Part shown: in pieces, positions 48,701 to 58,935 of the stretch
Position numbering within the stretch: position 1 is the stretch's first letter
Layout: the number at the start of each line of letters is the position of its first letter
Assembly (NCBI RefSeq): GCF_037975245.1
Contig: NC_092571.1
Span: forward strand, 15,807,917-15,871,916
Source: Apostichopus japonicus
Taxonomy: Eukaryota; Echinodermata; Holothuroidea; Aspidochirotida; Stichopodidae
DNA: 64,000 bases
Direction: 5' to 3'
Notes under the pieces: model-generated
The model's input: the letters and a program-made list of their open reading frames with translations, nothing else
Database searches by the model: none
What the model was told of the DNA's origin: nothing
Made by a program: the position numbers and the translations under genes

Positions 48701-51700
48701 AGTAGAGGTACGTAGCGTAACCTAGCAACGGCAAAATACGAAAAACGCTACGAAGTGGCCTAACAAAATCAACACAAGCTGAAAAAGAACATGAGAGAGC
48801 GAAATATAGAAGAAGAAATCGTGAATAGAAATACAATGTAGACATGCTATGAACATGAAAATACAACGACACGCCTATAGCGTGGGGAAGGGAAATTGGC
48901 GGGAAACCTAGGCAGTTCGCGGAACTGCTACCCCCGCAAAAAACCTAAGGGCGGAAACGCACTAGGAATAAAAACAGTCCCCAAAACCCTCCCTTTCAAC
49001 AAAAAAGGATACTTATCGGGCTGGAAAGGACTGCAATACTCCTAAGAATCCGAGGAAAGAAAACTTCCAAAGATCGCTAAAGAAAACCAAGACGAAATCC
49101 AAGGGAAATATATCCACAAGAAATTCACGTGAAGACACTTTTAATGGTAGAATGAGTAATGAGGAGTGACCGAGGGGGGGGTTCGGTCATAGAGGGCGCA
49201 CAGTGTTATTATTTTACCAGGACTTTATAGGCACGGTAGAATGAGGTGCTAAGGTTGTGAGGAGACAGGTAAGCGAGGAGCGAAGTAAATTACACAATTC
49301 CCTTCATGAAAATATTTCAATCTGAAATGGAAGTTCACAGAGTGAAAATGGACGACATTTCCAAGAGACGTGGCTTTAACTACAACATTTTTGTTTACTT
49401 GTAAGCCCATTGTGACAACTTCTTATACGATTGTCCGCATAATTTGCAACTCTAATTTAACGAGCGACATGTGTCATGTGTGCCTTTATAACTTCATCAC
49501 AACATCACAACAGTGAAAATGTTGAACAAACTATTGGTATTCACTACCGCCGAGTAAAAGGCAGGGAACAAACACAGGCTTTGAACTTGTAATTATGGTT
49601 TAGCAAACACAGCTGCAAACCAAACATTTGTGACATATTAAAAGGCAAGATTCAGAAATTCCAATGACACAGCAATTTTCTGCATTAATAAAAAGTTCTG
49701 TGACATCTGACGTAACCAGCAGCAGAGATTTGGTTTCTTTGAGTTTTGTCTACATCGCAAGTTTCATTTGAGGAGGTGTGAGTAGGATAATAAACCTACT
49801 TTTGAAACTCATCCTGGCCCAACAAATACCCCGACACATATTTTGCAAGAGTAACGTCTTTTTCTTGGAAACTTCTTCACCCATTTTCCTAACTGTCTGT
49901 CAAACCACTATGTATGATTACGTTCCAGTGTGGTTATGTGGTCATTCCTACGTATGAATCTGAGCGTGATTGCTATAACCCTGTCAAATCTCTTCCTGCT
50001 TCCAATTAAAAGTTTTGGATTTCTATGTTTTCAATGTAATAAACCTTTAATTTCGGGCATGCCTCACAACTTTAACCAGCAATTTATGTCCGCGTAATAT
50101 GTTTGCATGACTTGTAACAGGTTTTGCTATCGCTATGGAAACGTGATCTCAAATGGCCTATTTCTAATCACATAAGCAGACACGCTATCAACAATCTACA
50201 GGTTACAAAGCCATCCACCTTCAAAGTGCAGGACATCTCCCAAAAATACCTGCAACATTCAACTGCCAAAAATCTGAGAGTGAGTCCAGCAAAGAGGGCG
50301 CTACGTAGATTTGTAATGGATCAATGTTATTCAATAGAACAACATACTGTGAAAGTGAACTTGATAAACTGACTTTGATATATGTCTTCTTGTTTTGTCT
50401 TCTTCTTTGAAGTTTTAGACAATACAATGTTAAGGCATTGCACTTTGATGAGACAATATCATATATTGCAAAAGGAGTAATGTCTCAAGTGACAACAACA
50501 AGCCCTCCCCCTCTCTCTCTCTCTCAGTTAAAGGTTAAAAGTACTCTCTGATCTAATTCAATATTAGGCCTATATTATAGTGGACAAAATACTGAAAACG
50601 AAGAGGGAATTAGGTTTACTACTTTACTTTTCACAACATTTAACATTTCACAAATTATGAAAGAAAGTTTGTGCAATTTGGTCGTCAATTTCCGACAGTT
50701 TTACCAAAAATCATGAGTGTTATTTAAGCTAAGATTGCAGCTGGTCAAACTTAGACACCACTCATTTTTGTTACATATGGTAGCCTATACATTTGTTTTC
50801 ACTGATGAACATATATGAACAACACGTTAAACAAAACACTTTTAAAAAGTAGTAAGATTGCAAACCAATGTATAAACTTTCTGGGGCTATTTGGGCTATT
50901 TGACTATGGCTATTTGGGGCTATTTGACATGAGCTATTTGACAAGGGCTATTTGACATGATTTTGCAGAATAGGCATTTTAATTCCAAACATGAGAACTG
51001 CTTAAAACAACAGTACTGCACAATGAATCTCATTCAAAATTGTTCATGCTCCCCCTACTTTTAGAAGGAGCAAGTTTTCACTTTCTATTGCACACAGTGC
51101 ATTCATAGAAATTATATGCCATTCATTAATCGTACAATTTGCATATTTGTGAATTGTATTCACAGTGTGTAATGTGTACTGTAAAAAGTATTATGAGTGA
51201 GTGTACGTGTCTGTGTGTGTTAATGCCATGTACAGTATTGTGTGCATAACGAAACTATGTAAGTCTGTAACTGATATTAAAATATTACAACTATTAGTTT
51301 TATAATATCTTTGTCGTGTATGTTAGAGCACACATATATATATATGGGAAAAACATTTAATGCTTTTACTGGGAGGAAAATGGGTCTAATTTTTAAGGAG
51401 TACATAGGGGGAAATGGGAGTGTTCCAAACATATATATCTCAATATTGATCGACCTCCTGAGAAGTCACCAAGCCTAATCACAGAAAGAGATACACTGTC
51501 CTAATTTCTACTACTGCCAGAAGTTCAGGCAAATATACTGCCATTTTTGTAACAGCACCCACATCAATACCAATATCAGCACCCAAATCAGCACCAAGGA
51601 AAAAATACATGGCATTGTAGGCCAGCCCTCAACTTCCTCAAGACATACTATACGGCATTACACAATACCAGGCGTGGGTGCCGTGTTATAATTTAACCCA

Positions 51701-54700
51701 CAAAGGTGGGACGGGATGTGGGGGCTTTGCCTACTCTTCAACCGTGGATGATAGGTGGGCGTGACCCCGTGTTTTAATTCAATTGAGATAGTGACCGTCG
51801 CAGTACTATCGATTTATTTCACAAGGAAACTGATATAAACACTTCAAAGACGGCCTCCGGTCAATATGTATGTGTAAATTCGAGAAGGGAAAACTCCCTT
51901 TGAAACACCCGCATCATCAAACACATCTAGAGATTGCAACAGACAAGTTTTGACAGGTTTATCAACTATAGGCTTCTGAACTTACTCTTCTTACACCATA
52001 AGGCAACTTCAATATCAACATCTGCCACACCAAGTTTTGACTTTACAACATGACTACCAATTTTCGCTCTTCATAAACAAACCAAAAAAGAAACAAAAAT
52101 ACCCGAAAGGTAACAACAAACACCTTGGTGGACTTAACAATTTCATTACGACAAATGGCAGTCTAAGCCACACAATAAACTAAGCATTGTAAAAGCAGTT
52201 TAAAAAAAAAAAAAAAATTACAGAATAAATTGCATCATGCCAGATCTACAGAATTTAACAAGTTCTCCGGCTCCTAAACTCTCCCATGATGCTTCACCCC
52301 CACCCCCCTGATGGAATTGAATTATCCAAAATAAGAAGGAAAAAAGAGCTATGAACCTTGATTCCAGCAAATCTGATCGAACATAAAAAGAAACCATACA
52401 ACTTTATCAAGATTGGCCTTTAAAATAGGAGATGAAAATCCAGGAGGGTAGAAACGCCATCTCTCGCAAGCAGAAGGTCTCACGATTGGAAAAGTATGAA
52501 CAAGAGTTCAAAGTCGGCAGTTGTATTATTCGTTACATTAAACCACATTTCCATCCCAGCCTCACTCCATTTTGATTTTCTTTCTTTAACAGCTGAAAGT
52601 TTATTGCCTCTGTTCGTTGGTTGCAGCGAAATAGTGAGTTGCAAAGTTTAATAATCGGTTTCAGAGAGCATTTGGTTCTCGTGACTCCACTTCCCCACTC
52701 TGTCTATAATCAGCAACAGCTTGCAAGAAAAGCCAGATATTGCTTTTTTTTAAAGCGGTCCCTGATTTAGAGTTTGCCAGATATGAAAACTTGCCTCCGG
52801 TGAAACTAATTGCAGGCATGTCCCATTCCAATCTGTAGTAGTAGTAAGGTTTGATATTGTTTGACTCACCATAAAATCTAAAAGAGAAACTAAGGTGCGT
52901 ACTAGAAAGAAAAGAGTCAGGAAAAACTTTCCAAATTGATATCAAATTGAAGCTCGCACTTGTAATTTTTTTGGGAATAAATCAATGTCTGACATGAGTT
53001 AATATATAACGGAAAACCTTACGCAGGAAGACTAAATTGTTGACGTCGCATTGCGGTGCAAAGTTAAGGTGGATATAAACACTCGGTTATTATGATTTGC
53101 TTGGATCGGCATGGAATTTCCACCGGCCTGATCTGTAGCAGTGCTTAGAAGACCAACTACCATACAAAAAGAAGATAACTTCACTGAATTCCACTTAGTT
53201 CAAATACATAGCTTTGTGAAGGGGGGAGGGGGGAGGAAAAGAAGATAACTTCACTGAATTCCACTTAGTTCAAATACCTAGCTTAGGGGGGGGGGGGGTG
53301 AAAGTAGCAGAAGGGTAATTTCAAAGTAATGGATTCTTGACTTTTTTGGTAAAAATATAACATTCTTTCCACTATATTTCTAAAGCGGTCAAAATTTCCT
53401 GCACGCACACGGTGTAGTAAAATGTTTCTGTTTAGCTGAAATAATGCGTGGGGAGGGAAGGGGGAGGGGTTGGGAGGGCCATTGGGTGATTCTTGATATT
53501 TTCAGCCAAAACATATCCTTCTTCTGCAATATTGAAAAGCAGTCCAAATATTCTGCGAGCTCAAGGTAAAGGAAAAAGGTTCCATTTAGCCCAAATAACA
53601 TAGATGGGGAGAGAGGGTGGGGAGGGAGCACTCTCAAAGTAATGGAGACTTCTCCATATTTTCAGTACACCTTTCTTCTTTCCACGATATTTAAAAATCT
53701 GTCAATATTTCCTGCAAAGCTGCAAGGTGAAGGGAAATGTCACTATTCAACTTCAAAACTGTGGTTTCCATTTTGCACTAGCTCATCTGAATTTTCTCCT
53801 TGTTCCCAGAATAAATACAAATATGATGCTACCATCTATAGAAAAGTTGTCAATTAATTTCCTACTCTGTTTCAAATAATCAAGGAGATTCAATTTTCCA
53901 AGTGACAAATGTACAGACACTACAGCCTCCATGATTGAAGCTTCAACCATTGTTCACAGCTTCCAGCCTCTAAACCCACCAGCCTGTACGAACCAAACAG
54001 ACAATATACTCAACTGTATACAATGACCTCCATGAAAAATCATTCAAATACATTTCACAGTTTTGGCTTTCTCCTTCATCAGCGGAAAAAAAATCTGCAA
54101 TCTCGTAAGATGTCTAGGAAGAAAAGCTTTCCGAAAAACGTTGAAAGACAAAAATGAATTTGACTAATGTCAAGGGTGAACACTCCAGCGGTCACAGGGG
54201 TCAAAGAAAATCGGAATCAAGTATAGATGACATGGTTCTGTACAATCATTCCGGCACCTTTTGGTTGGGGGTGGAACGGGAAAGGTCATATGTTTATTGG
54301 TATACACTATTTGGAAGGTAGCCAGTTCAAAGCACAGGCACAGGAAAGTGAGAGTACTTCTGTTGTGAGGAGATAGGTCAGTGAGGACCTGAAGCAAATT
54401 TGCGCCATCTCAAGATTTCCGCCCCATTATTTCTCCCCAGAAAGAGTTTTCAAATCTGAGAATGGTGGGTCTGGCAGCACTTCTGCCGCAGAGGCTGTAG
54501 AAAACACATTGTGTCACCAAATTTCAAACAAATTGTAACAAAAAGTTAAGGAAAAATGTACATCTGTCTTTTGTTTGAGTCATTAGAATTTACATAACAG
54601 TGGATTAACATTAATGTCTTGCATTGAAGAGCTGAGGGCATCACCAACTCAGCCTTACAAATGCATTCTTTAATTGCATAATTTAATGGTGAATATCTTG

Positions 54701-57101
54701 CAAGGACAGAAGGGCTGTCCAAACCATCACCGGCACTAAAAAAAAATCTGTTTCTTTTCCCCTGGACTTTTAAACATATAATGACTAAAATGCTTTATAA
54801 AGTCATCACAGAAGCACTCTGTCAATACACTTTCACAGTGAGTGCTACCAACATTAGATCTGCAAACAAGACATATCTCGATACCTTTCAGTACAAATTA
54901 TTAATTGAAATCGTGACGTACCCCCTTTCAAGAAAGCAGGGGGGGGGAGGAAAAAAAATCTGATTATGTAAAGCTTTCGTAACGACATAAAAGACGCAAA
55001 TTTACTAGTCAGACGACAGGAGAAAAACTCCGCCGATACAAATCTGCTACCGGAGAACCTGAAAATTCCACAGAGCTAAAGAAGCACTTAACCACAGAAG
55101 GCAGTTTTCAATTACACATCTCGCAAAACGATCCGAACAAATGAAGCGGAGAGGAAAACCGAGTCGGGAAATTAAATGGATTTTGACGAAAAGAAGAGTT
55201 TAAAGACGGGATAAAAATCCAGGGTGCATAAATGTTTTTTTTTCCTGTTTTACTTGTTTGTGGGGGGGGGGGGGGAGGAGGGGCTTTCTTCTACAATTAC
55301 TGCATCCTTTTTCTTTCTTTTCTTCTTATTCTTGTTTTGTTTAGTCTTCTTTACCTTTCTGTACACTTGCTGTTTTGCATGCATCATTAATGACAGGAAG
55401 GATTTTGCTGGCAAAGTTGTTATTTAGAAAAGGAAAAAAAAAAACCTGAGACATGCTTTGCTGGTGTAACTGTAACCAGATATCAGAGAGAGTCAGAAAG
55501 AGAGAGAAGAGAGAAGAGAGCAATAGCAACTGATATTATTCTCAGAAAGAAACAGAGTCTGTTTCAGTATTAAGTCATTTTAACTCTGTGGGAGGATCTT
55601 TTAAAAACTTTAAAAAAAAGATAGAAAATGATAAGGAGACTTTTTTAAGCTCTGAAATTTTTAACTTTGGGGAGACTGAGAGAGACCGATTATTTAGAAA
55701 GCACCTTTCGTAGATATTATCCAGGAGGCAAATGGAGAAATAACTTTTTTTTATGCTCTTTCTCTCAACTTTGTCACCCAAGTAGGTTATTGCTTGGTAT
55801 ACAGTAAATGCCAACAAGAACTGAGAAATGGCTTTTTGAAAACAAATGAATAAATTAATTAGGACCTTGTGGTGTGTGTGTTGGTGATTAGGGAATTGAA
55901 ATGACCTATTAGGGTCACAAATCAAAGACTGCCAGCAAGCAGTAGATGTATAGAAGTTACATCGCTGCTATCAAACAATGTTGGAGATAACATCCAATGT
56001 CACAGCATACTGTCACTTCCCTATCTATACATATCATACATAATTGACCATTTGTGCTGAGCATTTTCCGATGTGATGCTGGATCATTTTTTCCCCCGGA
56101 CATCTCATTACCCTCCATTTAATACTAGACTCCATTTGTCAGGACTTGGTTAATATTGTACACTAGAAATACGCTGAAGGCCCTATTGGTATTTCATGAA
56201 AGGATGACTTCAGGCAGAATTTTAGTCAAGATTGATACATTATAGTCCAAGGGGGAGGCGGCTAATGTCGGCTAGCTTCAAACATTCCAGGTACCACAAA
56301 TGCTAGGGGAACACAATAGATCTGGGCATGACCATGAGCGAAACAAATGTAAGAACAACATTTTCTATCGCAAATCGACAGAGGCGAAGGTTATTCGGCA
56401 ACACAGTTTGTGATAAAAACAAAACTTTTTCGTAGATTGAGAGCAACTGGAGAAAAAAAATGAAAGGAAAAATGCAAAATAGAAGATAAACGAGAGGGAA
56501 AATGTTATGTGTCATACATGTAACAGAAAAAAAATTTCCTTTTGACAACCAAGTTTGAAGAAACTCACCACTTGATCTTGCTGGTAAATTTCGCACACAC
56601 AAACCGGCAAACTTTGATCCTCCCATCGAACTCTGTGTCGTCTCTGTGTTGCGACTCTCCCCGTCGCTCTCGCGGTCCCGGCTCCTGGACCGCGACCAAA
56701 CCTCGCTACCCGTGTCGCTGCTGTGTGAGTCTGTGCTCTTGCTTCTCGATCGCGATCGACTGTTGCTCTTTGATTTACGACCCGACCCAGAGCCAGAACG
56801 AGCCGAGGGGCTCTGGCCGGGTAGTGTTTTGAACGTTTTAAGACGAGACTTCCGCAGGGAAACATCACCGAAGGTTTCTCCGTACGAATCTTTGAGGTAG
56901 TCCGGGTCGTTTTCGTATTGATCCGAAGATCTGGAATGTGAATAAAAATTTGCACGAGTCCTATCTCTTTGCCTTTCTCGGTACGCAGGTGACGAGCTAG
57001 TCTCGTCCCTGTACTGTGAGTTCTCACGCCCATAATGCTGTCCGTAAGATCGTTCAAATTCATAGTTTGCATTTGCTGTGTCATACCTGTCCTCCACTGG
57101 T
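26473..57101 (-). CDS. SPEN: SPEN/SHARP (Split ends) homologue, 5' end outside window
   Basis: SPEN proteins are large nuclear transcriptional co-repressors. RRMs bind structured RNA, and the C-terminal SPOC domain recruits SMRT/NCoR-HDAC complexes; in vertebrates SHARP also acts on Notch/RBPJ targets. Twelve minus-strand exons with GT-AG borders join in one open frame of 4183 residues plus stop. In window numbering, RS-rich sequence covers about 1-165, three RRMs about 170-245, 255-340 and 345-425, RS/Gly-rich linkers reach ~571, low-complexity charged sequence from one giant exon spans 572-4025, and SPOC spans 4021-4183. Human SPEN has 3664 residues and four RRMs, so this orthologue is longer and its RRM1 and start codon must lie beyond the right edge. 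I saw no RBPJ-binding motif that I could recognise. No frame lesions were found. Confidence 0.95.
26602..27133 (-). other. SPEN intron
   Basis: AT-rich intron; nothing recognised. Confidence 0.5.
27134..27292 (-). CDS. SPEN: SPEN SPOC exon 2
   Basis: The exon encodes 53 residues including VVLLALPCGSDQDEVMSQT and LREKQAAGIINV, hallmark SPOC sequence of the SPEN family. The donor is GAT|GTAAGA and the acceptor GACCAG, phase 0 on both sides. Confidence 0.96.
27338..27387. repeat. (TA)n microsatellite
   Basis: About 50 bp of TA dinucleotides in the intron between the two SPOC exons, directly 3' (on the minus strand) of the hammerhead-like unit. Confidence 0.95.
27406..27540 (-). mobile_element. 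135-bp unit with tRNA-like part and hammerhead-like motif
   Basis: It is bounded by a 9-bp inverted repeat, ACACACCAG (27406-27414) and its complement (27532-27540). On the minus strand it first carries a tRNA-like segment with A box GTGGTCGAGTGG (about 27511-27522) and B box GGATTCGATTCC (27467-27478). Next comes CTGATGA, a stem-loop GTCC/GGAC with an A-rich loop, and GAAAC. The unit ends beside the (TA)n tract. The tRNA-like head plus ribozyme-like core suggests a retrozyme- or SINE-like mobile unit. It lies in the SPEN intron in sense orientation. Confidence 0.7.
27421..27463 (-). ncRNA. Hammerhead-ribozyme-like motif 1 (probably degenerate)
   Basis: The minus strand shows the hammerhead core in order: CUGAUGA (27451-27457), stem II GUCC/GGAC with a CAAAA-type loop, and GAAA (27434-27437). 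A minimal stem III ACC/GGU follows, as in short type I hammerheads. CUUCGC before the core can pair with GUGAAG after it as stem I. However, stem I and stem III compete for the same GU, and the residue at the cleavage site would be G, which is normally not cleaved. I therefore call it hammerhead-derived with doubtful activity. Confidence 0.7.
27703..27796. repeat. (TA)n microsatellite, compound
   Basis: About 60 bp of TA repeats continue into TATG/TATC-interrupted sequence, in the same SPEN intron. Confidence 0.95.
28068..28256 (-). CDS. SPEN: SPEN SPOC exon 1
   Basis: The exon encodes 63 residues starting RYPVMWQGMLALK, with LHYICGN and the basic patch PLRIAQRMRLEDSQLEGVA. By family knowledge this patch contributes arginines that bind phosphorylated SMRT/NCoR tails. 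The acceptor is TTGCAG and the donor CAG|GTACGT, phase 0 on both sides. Confidence 0.97.
28257..28697 (-). other. SPEN intron
   Basis: 441-bp intron with no recognised feature beyond a CCCCCACC-rich tract near 28625-28648. Confidence 0.5.
28698..39060 (-). CDS. SPEN: SPEN giant exon, 10,363 bp
   Basis: One open exon of 3454 full codons, with acceptor GGTGCAG and donor ATG|GTGAGT. SPEN-family landmarks are LEARKQRF near 38390 and a QESSIF-type motif near 36600. Then come a Lys/Glu-rich block of about 340 residues (34690-35700), clusters of Ser/Asp/Glu that look like CK2 sites (34200-34510), Pro-rich runs (33280-33345 and 32710-32820), a dense Lys-rich nuclear-localisation block (31870-32010), an AT-hook-like RGRQKPR (about 30900) and Gln-rich stretches near 28930-29070. 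It ends SVMLLM, which runs into RYPVMW of SPOC. Giant central exons are also typical of vertebrate SPEN. Many long antisense open frames here are shadows. Confidence 0.96.
39061..39766 (-). other. SPEN intron
   Basis: Intron with two CCCCCACC tracts (39388-39405, 39475-39495); nothing else recognised. Confidence 0.5.
39767..40090 (-). CDS. SPEN: SPEN linker exon, Gly-rich and RS-rich
   Basis: The exon encodes about 107 residues: two poly-glycine runs, a YHERSHYKENY segment, LSEYSYHQKERTKEQY, and an RS tail DRSRSSSPSRRER. Human SPEN has a comparable EYSYRQRE-type segment after RRM4. The acceptor is TTCTAG and the donor AG|GTTAGT. Phases agree with both neighbours. Confidence 0.93.
40091..40877 (-). 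other. SPEN intron
   Basis: Contains repeated TTTAATGAGG segments near 40550-40610 (TTTAATGAGGGTTTTAAGAGG and variants). No other feature. Confidence 0.5.
40878..41020 (-). CDS. SPEN: SPEN exon after RRM4
   Basis: The exon encodes VDFASRECQNHFYDRMEQTG, the last RRM4 strand and the conserved helix after it, then a Thr/Pro/Tyr-rich linker. The acceptor is CTGCAG and the donor AG|GTGAGT. Confidence 0.95.
41021..41877 (-). other. SPEN intron
   Basis: AT-rich intron with a C-rich tract near 41450-41475. Confidence 0.5.
41878..42108 (-). CDS. SPEN: SPEN RRM4 exon
   Basis: The exon encodes 77 residues: LGFGKSMATNCVWLDNLS (end of RRM3, then the RNP2 of RRM4, with the TNCVWLD signature of SPEN), RFGEVTRVVHDRRTNMALVF (RNP1) and KIGNILGRRPK. 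The acceptor is TTCACAG and the donor AAG|GTGAGT, phase 0. Confidence 0.97.
42109..43975 (-). other. SPEN intron
   Basis: Contains a (TA)n tract at 42481-42504 and a G-run at 43436-43448. No exon or RNA gene recognised. Confidence 0.5.
43976..44101 (-). CDS. SPEN: SPEN RRM3 exon (second half)
   Basis: The exon encodes 42 residues: HIEIKKPPSAQPFAFLQFSD (RNP1 FAFLQF) and ARKKLDGEYVGKNKVK, closely matching human RRM3. The acceptor is TGACAG and the donor AAG|GTAGGG, phase 0 on both sides. Confidence 0.96.
44102..45285 (-). other. SPEN intron
   Basis: Contains C- and G-homopolymers at 44453-44470 and 44696-44715. The sequence GGACGAATTGTC appears at about 45174-45187, and an inverted partial copy lies near 44900 (GACAATTCGTCC). 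Both sit beside TTTCACGCACTGACGAAT-like sequence, so this looks like a ~285-bp inverted-repeat-bounded segment. Confidence 0.5.
45286..45440 (-). CDS. SPEN: SPEN RRM3 exon (first half)
   Basis: The exon encodes an acidic linker, then DEFHPRATRTLFVGNLDRS (RNP2 LFVGNL) and EAFQKFGEIV. DEFHPKATRTLFIGNL is the human counterpart. The acceptor is TTTCAG and the donor GTG|GTGAGT. Confidence 0.97.
45441..45882 (-). other. SPEN intron
   Basis: Purine-rich intron on the plus strand (GGGAGG and GGGGGAGG tracts). No other feature. Confidence 0.5.
45883..45971 (-). CDS. SPEN: SPEN RRM2 exon (end)
   Basis: The exon encodes AEDMEKAMEVSRGNSFFGCE, then MSLSVWDGA, the last helix and strand of RRM2 (human KALTASKGKLFFGMQIEVTAW). 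The acceptor is TGTAG and the donor CTG|GTAAGA; split codons agree on both sides. Confidence 0.95.
45972..47731 (-). other. SPEN intron
   Basis: Contains a (CA)n/(TA)n tract at about 46780-46808 and several pyrimidine-rich C-tracts (46380-46445, 47020-47045, 47605-47625). No exon recognised. Confidence 0.5.
47732..47843 (-). CDS. SPEN: SPEN RRM2 exon (middle)
   Basis: The exon encodes SSIKDGLFHEFKKFGQVTAV, then RKGIVFFK (RNP1), nearly identical in pattern to human RRM2 (SLKDGLFHEFKKFGKVTSV). The acceptor is CTTTCAG and the donor AAAAG|GTAAG. Confidence 0.97.
48033..49273. repeat. Possible insertion framed by 16-bp direct repeats
   Basis: TGAGAAGACAGGTAAG (48033-48048) recurs with one mismatch at 49258-49273. 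Between them, after several GAGGTAGAATAAAATG repeats (48070-48190), is a block (~48430-49140) whose base usage differs from the surrounding intron. It contains unusually many CG dinucleotides and motifs such as GGTTCTGCCTGGCCGAAAC and CAGTTCGCGGAACTGC. It may be a mobile-element fragment; no protein or terminal signature was recognised. Confidence 0.4.
50883..50965. repeat. GGCTATTTG short tandem repeats
   Basis: Six or so imperfect copies of GGCTATTTG, spaced by GGG, ACAT, ACTAT or ACAAG. Confidence 0.85.
53167..53760. repeat. Diverged tandem repeats, two scales
   Basis: A ~100-bp segment containing AGAAGATAACTTCACTGAAT and TTAGTTCAAATAC is duplicated (53170 and 53240), each copy ending in a G-run. 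From ~53310 to 53760 a looser ~165-bp period repeats about three times: AAAGTAATGGA, a TTTCTTCTTTCCAC-like stretch, then CAATATTTCCTGC and a purine-rich tract. Confidence 0.65.
56569..57101 (-). CDS. SPEN: SPEN exon, RS-rich region and start of RRM2
   Basis: The exon encodes 177 residues: Tyr/Arg-rich sequence (YGQHYGRENSQYRDE), an RS domain (KSNSRSRSRSKSTDSHSSD and WSRSRSRDRESDGESRN), and GLCVRNLPARSS, the RNP2 strand of RRM2. The human protein has the same order: an RS/Ser-rich region, then VQNLPVRS. The acceptor is GTTACAG and the donor AGTG|GTGAGT. The first base completes a codon begun in an upstream exon that I could not find before the window edge. Confidence 0.95.
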
Positions 57102-58439
57102 CTGTAACAAAAAAGAGAGAAACAACAAAATTTTTTAAGTGGTTGCATTGTATGAAAACCAATGACAATCCTCCTCCTTCAAGTGACATAACCACTACCA
57201 GGGATTCACAGCATGCTGAGTTGCTGACGAGACAAAATCCTACTGAACGAATCCAGAACTGCTAATAATAGTTTACTCGTGACCAATTTACTTCTGGATA
57301 AAACATTTTCATCCTTTAAAGAAATGGACAACCCGGCACACTCCCCCCATCTTTGTCAGTCTAATATAGCAATCCCAGTACTTTATCCTCATGATAATCC
57401 TAATCCTAATCAGCCTAATCACAAATCCTCATCCCAATATCACAGATTATCCTAATATCGCAATTGGGTACATTTCTTACCAACATTTTAATTTCTTCTC
57501 CGCACAGATTTTGCACATTAATTGAAGATAAAAAACTGCCAGATTGAAAAAGTCATCTCAGGTTTGTTTACAAACTGCTCGGTCTCTGTTGCTTTTGACG
57601 TACATTAATTTGGTTCGTTCCACTATGCACTAAGTACACAACATTGTCGTGCCTCATACTGCAATGTCCACGTTGACCTCAAACTCCCCCCAACCCCCCT
57701 GACAGCACGACGGAATGACGCATTCACTCCAGCGTGACGACAGACCGCAAAGAATCTCAGGATTCCCAATACACCGCAGCAGGGTTTACTTGTTTCACAT
57801 CTCCCTTCATGAGCGATAAAAGTAGATCTTTTCGCAGAAGCTCTACGCAGGGGCTGTCGCCCATTAAGAGATATAGCTCGACCTACCTCTAAAATTAACA
57901 CACATAGTACACACACAGGCATACCTTGCATACTGAACATATCTCTTGTTACCCAATTACAGTAAAGCACTCTTGACTTCTGGGTCTCCCAATTAAAAAT
58001 AGCAAACGTGTGAGGTTAGTCCTCACATGCACACGGAAACTAGCCCTCTCTTCACTTCTCTCAAAGAGCGAAACTTTGTTTATGAAAAGGGGCCTTTCAG
58101 GAGAACCAAAGTTGACAAACGGACTTTGGCAAATCCAGGTTTTCTATGAACCCAAGAGTGTCAGTGTTTACCAATTTGTGGACTGGCCAAAATTCCTAGA
58201 AAAATGAGTATGGGTATAAAACATTAAGTACTGTACATATCTTGACTTGCAGGTATCATCAGTTGATGCATACGTTTTGTAATTTGGCAACAGCGCCAAA
58301 GCCAATAGCCAATACATGTAGTATTTCACAATGGATACAGTGTAACTACTAAATACCAACTGCAGAGTTTCTGCCACATGATTAAAATTAATTTCCCCAA
58401 AGACAAATTTAAGGGTAGCCATTTACCAATTGTAATAAT

Positions 58440-58461
58440 CTATATATACACATATATATTA

Positions 58462-58496
<35 letters not shown>

Positions 58497-58500
58497 AAAA
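58440..58500. repeat. (TA)n microsatellite
   Basis: TA-rich tract with single-base interruptions. Confidence 0.9.
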
Positions 58501-58875
58501 TATTAATCATTCAAAACACCATCTGTTCCTGGATGGTTCAATGTCCAAAATCAAAAACAAAGAGAAAAGAGAAAAGAAATGATTACCAAGAAATTGGTTA
58601 ATTTGAACAAAAGCTTTAAACATGTTACCATATGCTCATCTTGAGAGAGATCATTTTTTTTTAGGTGTACACTATCTAGTAGGTGTAGACTGGTAGACTG
58701 AAGACAGGTGTCTAGGTGTAGACCAGACTAACGATTATGATTCACATACAATTCAAGTTGTAACTAACCATAGCTCAATCAATGGCGTTAGTTTTACTAA
58801 AACAGACGGACAGATGTCACAACATTTTGTTGCGCAGAAAAATTCAACCATGATCCTGTCCGCATTAATATAGCT

Positions 58876-58919
58876 ATTTACACACATACATATATATATA
58901 TAATATATATGTGTGTGTG
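58876..58919. repeat. (TA)n-(TG)n microsatellite beside hammerhead-like motif
   Basis: TA repeats run into TGTGTGTG. The tract lies directly 3' (minus strand) of the hammerhead-like motif at 58936-58993, the same order as at 27338-27457. Confidence 0.9.
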
Positions 58920-58935
58920 AATTAGTTGAGACTAG

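Larger units (their letters stand above)
47844..56568 (-). other. SPEN 8.7-kb intron
   Basis: The largest complete intron in the window. Sub-features are listed separately: an odd composition block (48033-49273), GGCTATTTG repeats (50883-50965) and diverged tandem repeats (53167-53760). I found no coding exon. G-runs occur near 53281-53298, 54939-54949 and 55260-55275, and a short AGAG tract near 55490-55520. Confidence 0.55.

Noticed and set aside
54068-54090. CTGATGA...GAAA on the minus strand as a third hammerhead
   Set aside because: Only four bases lie between the two core boxes, so no stem II can form.
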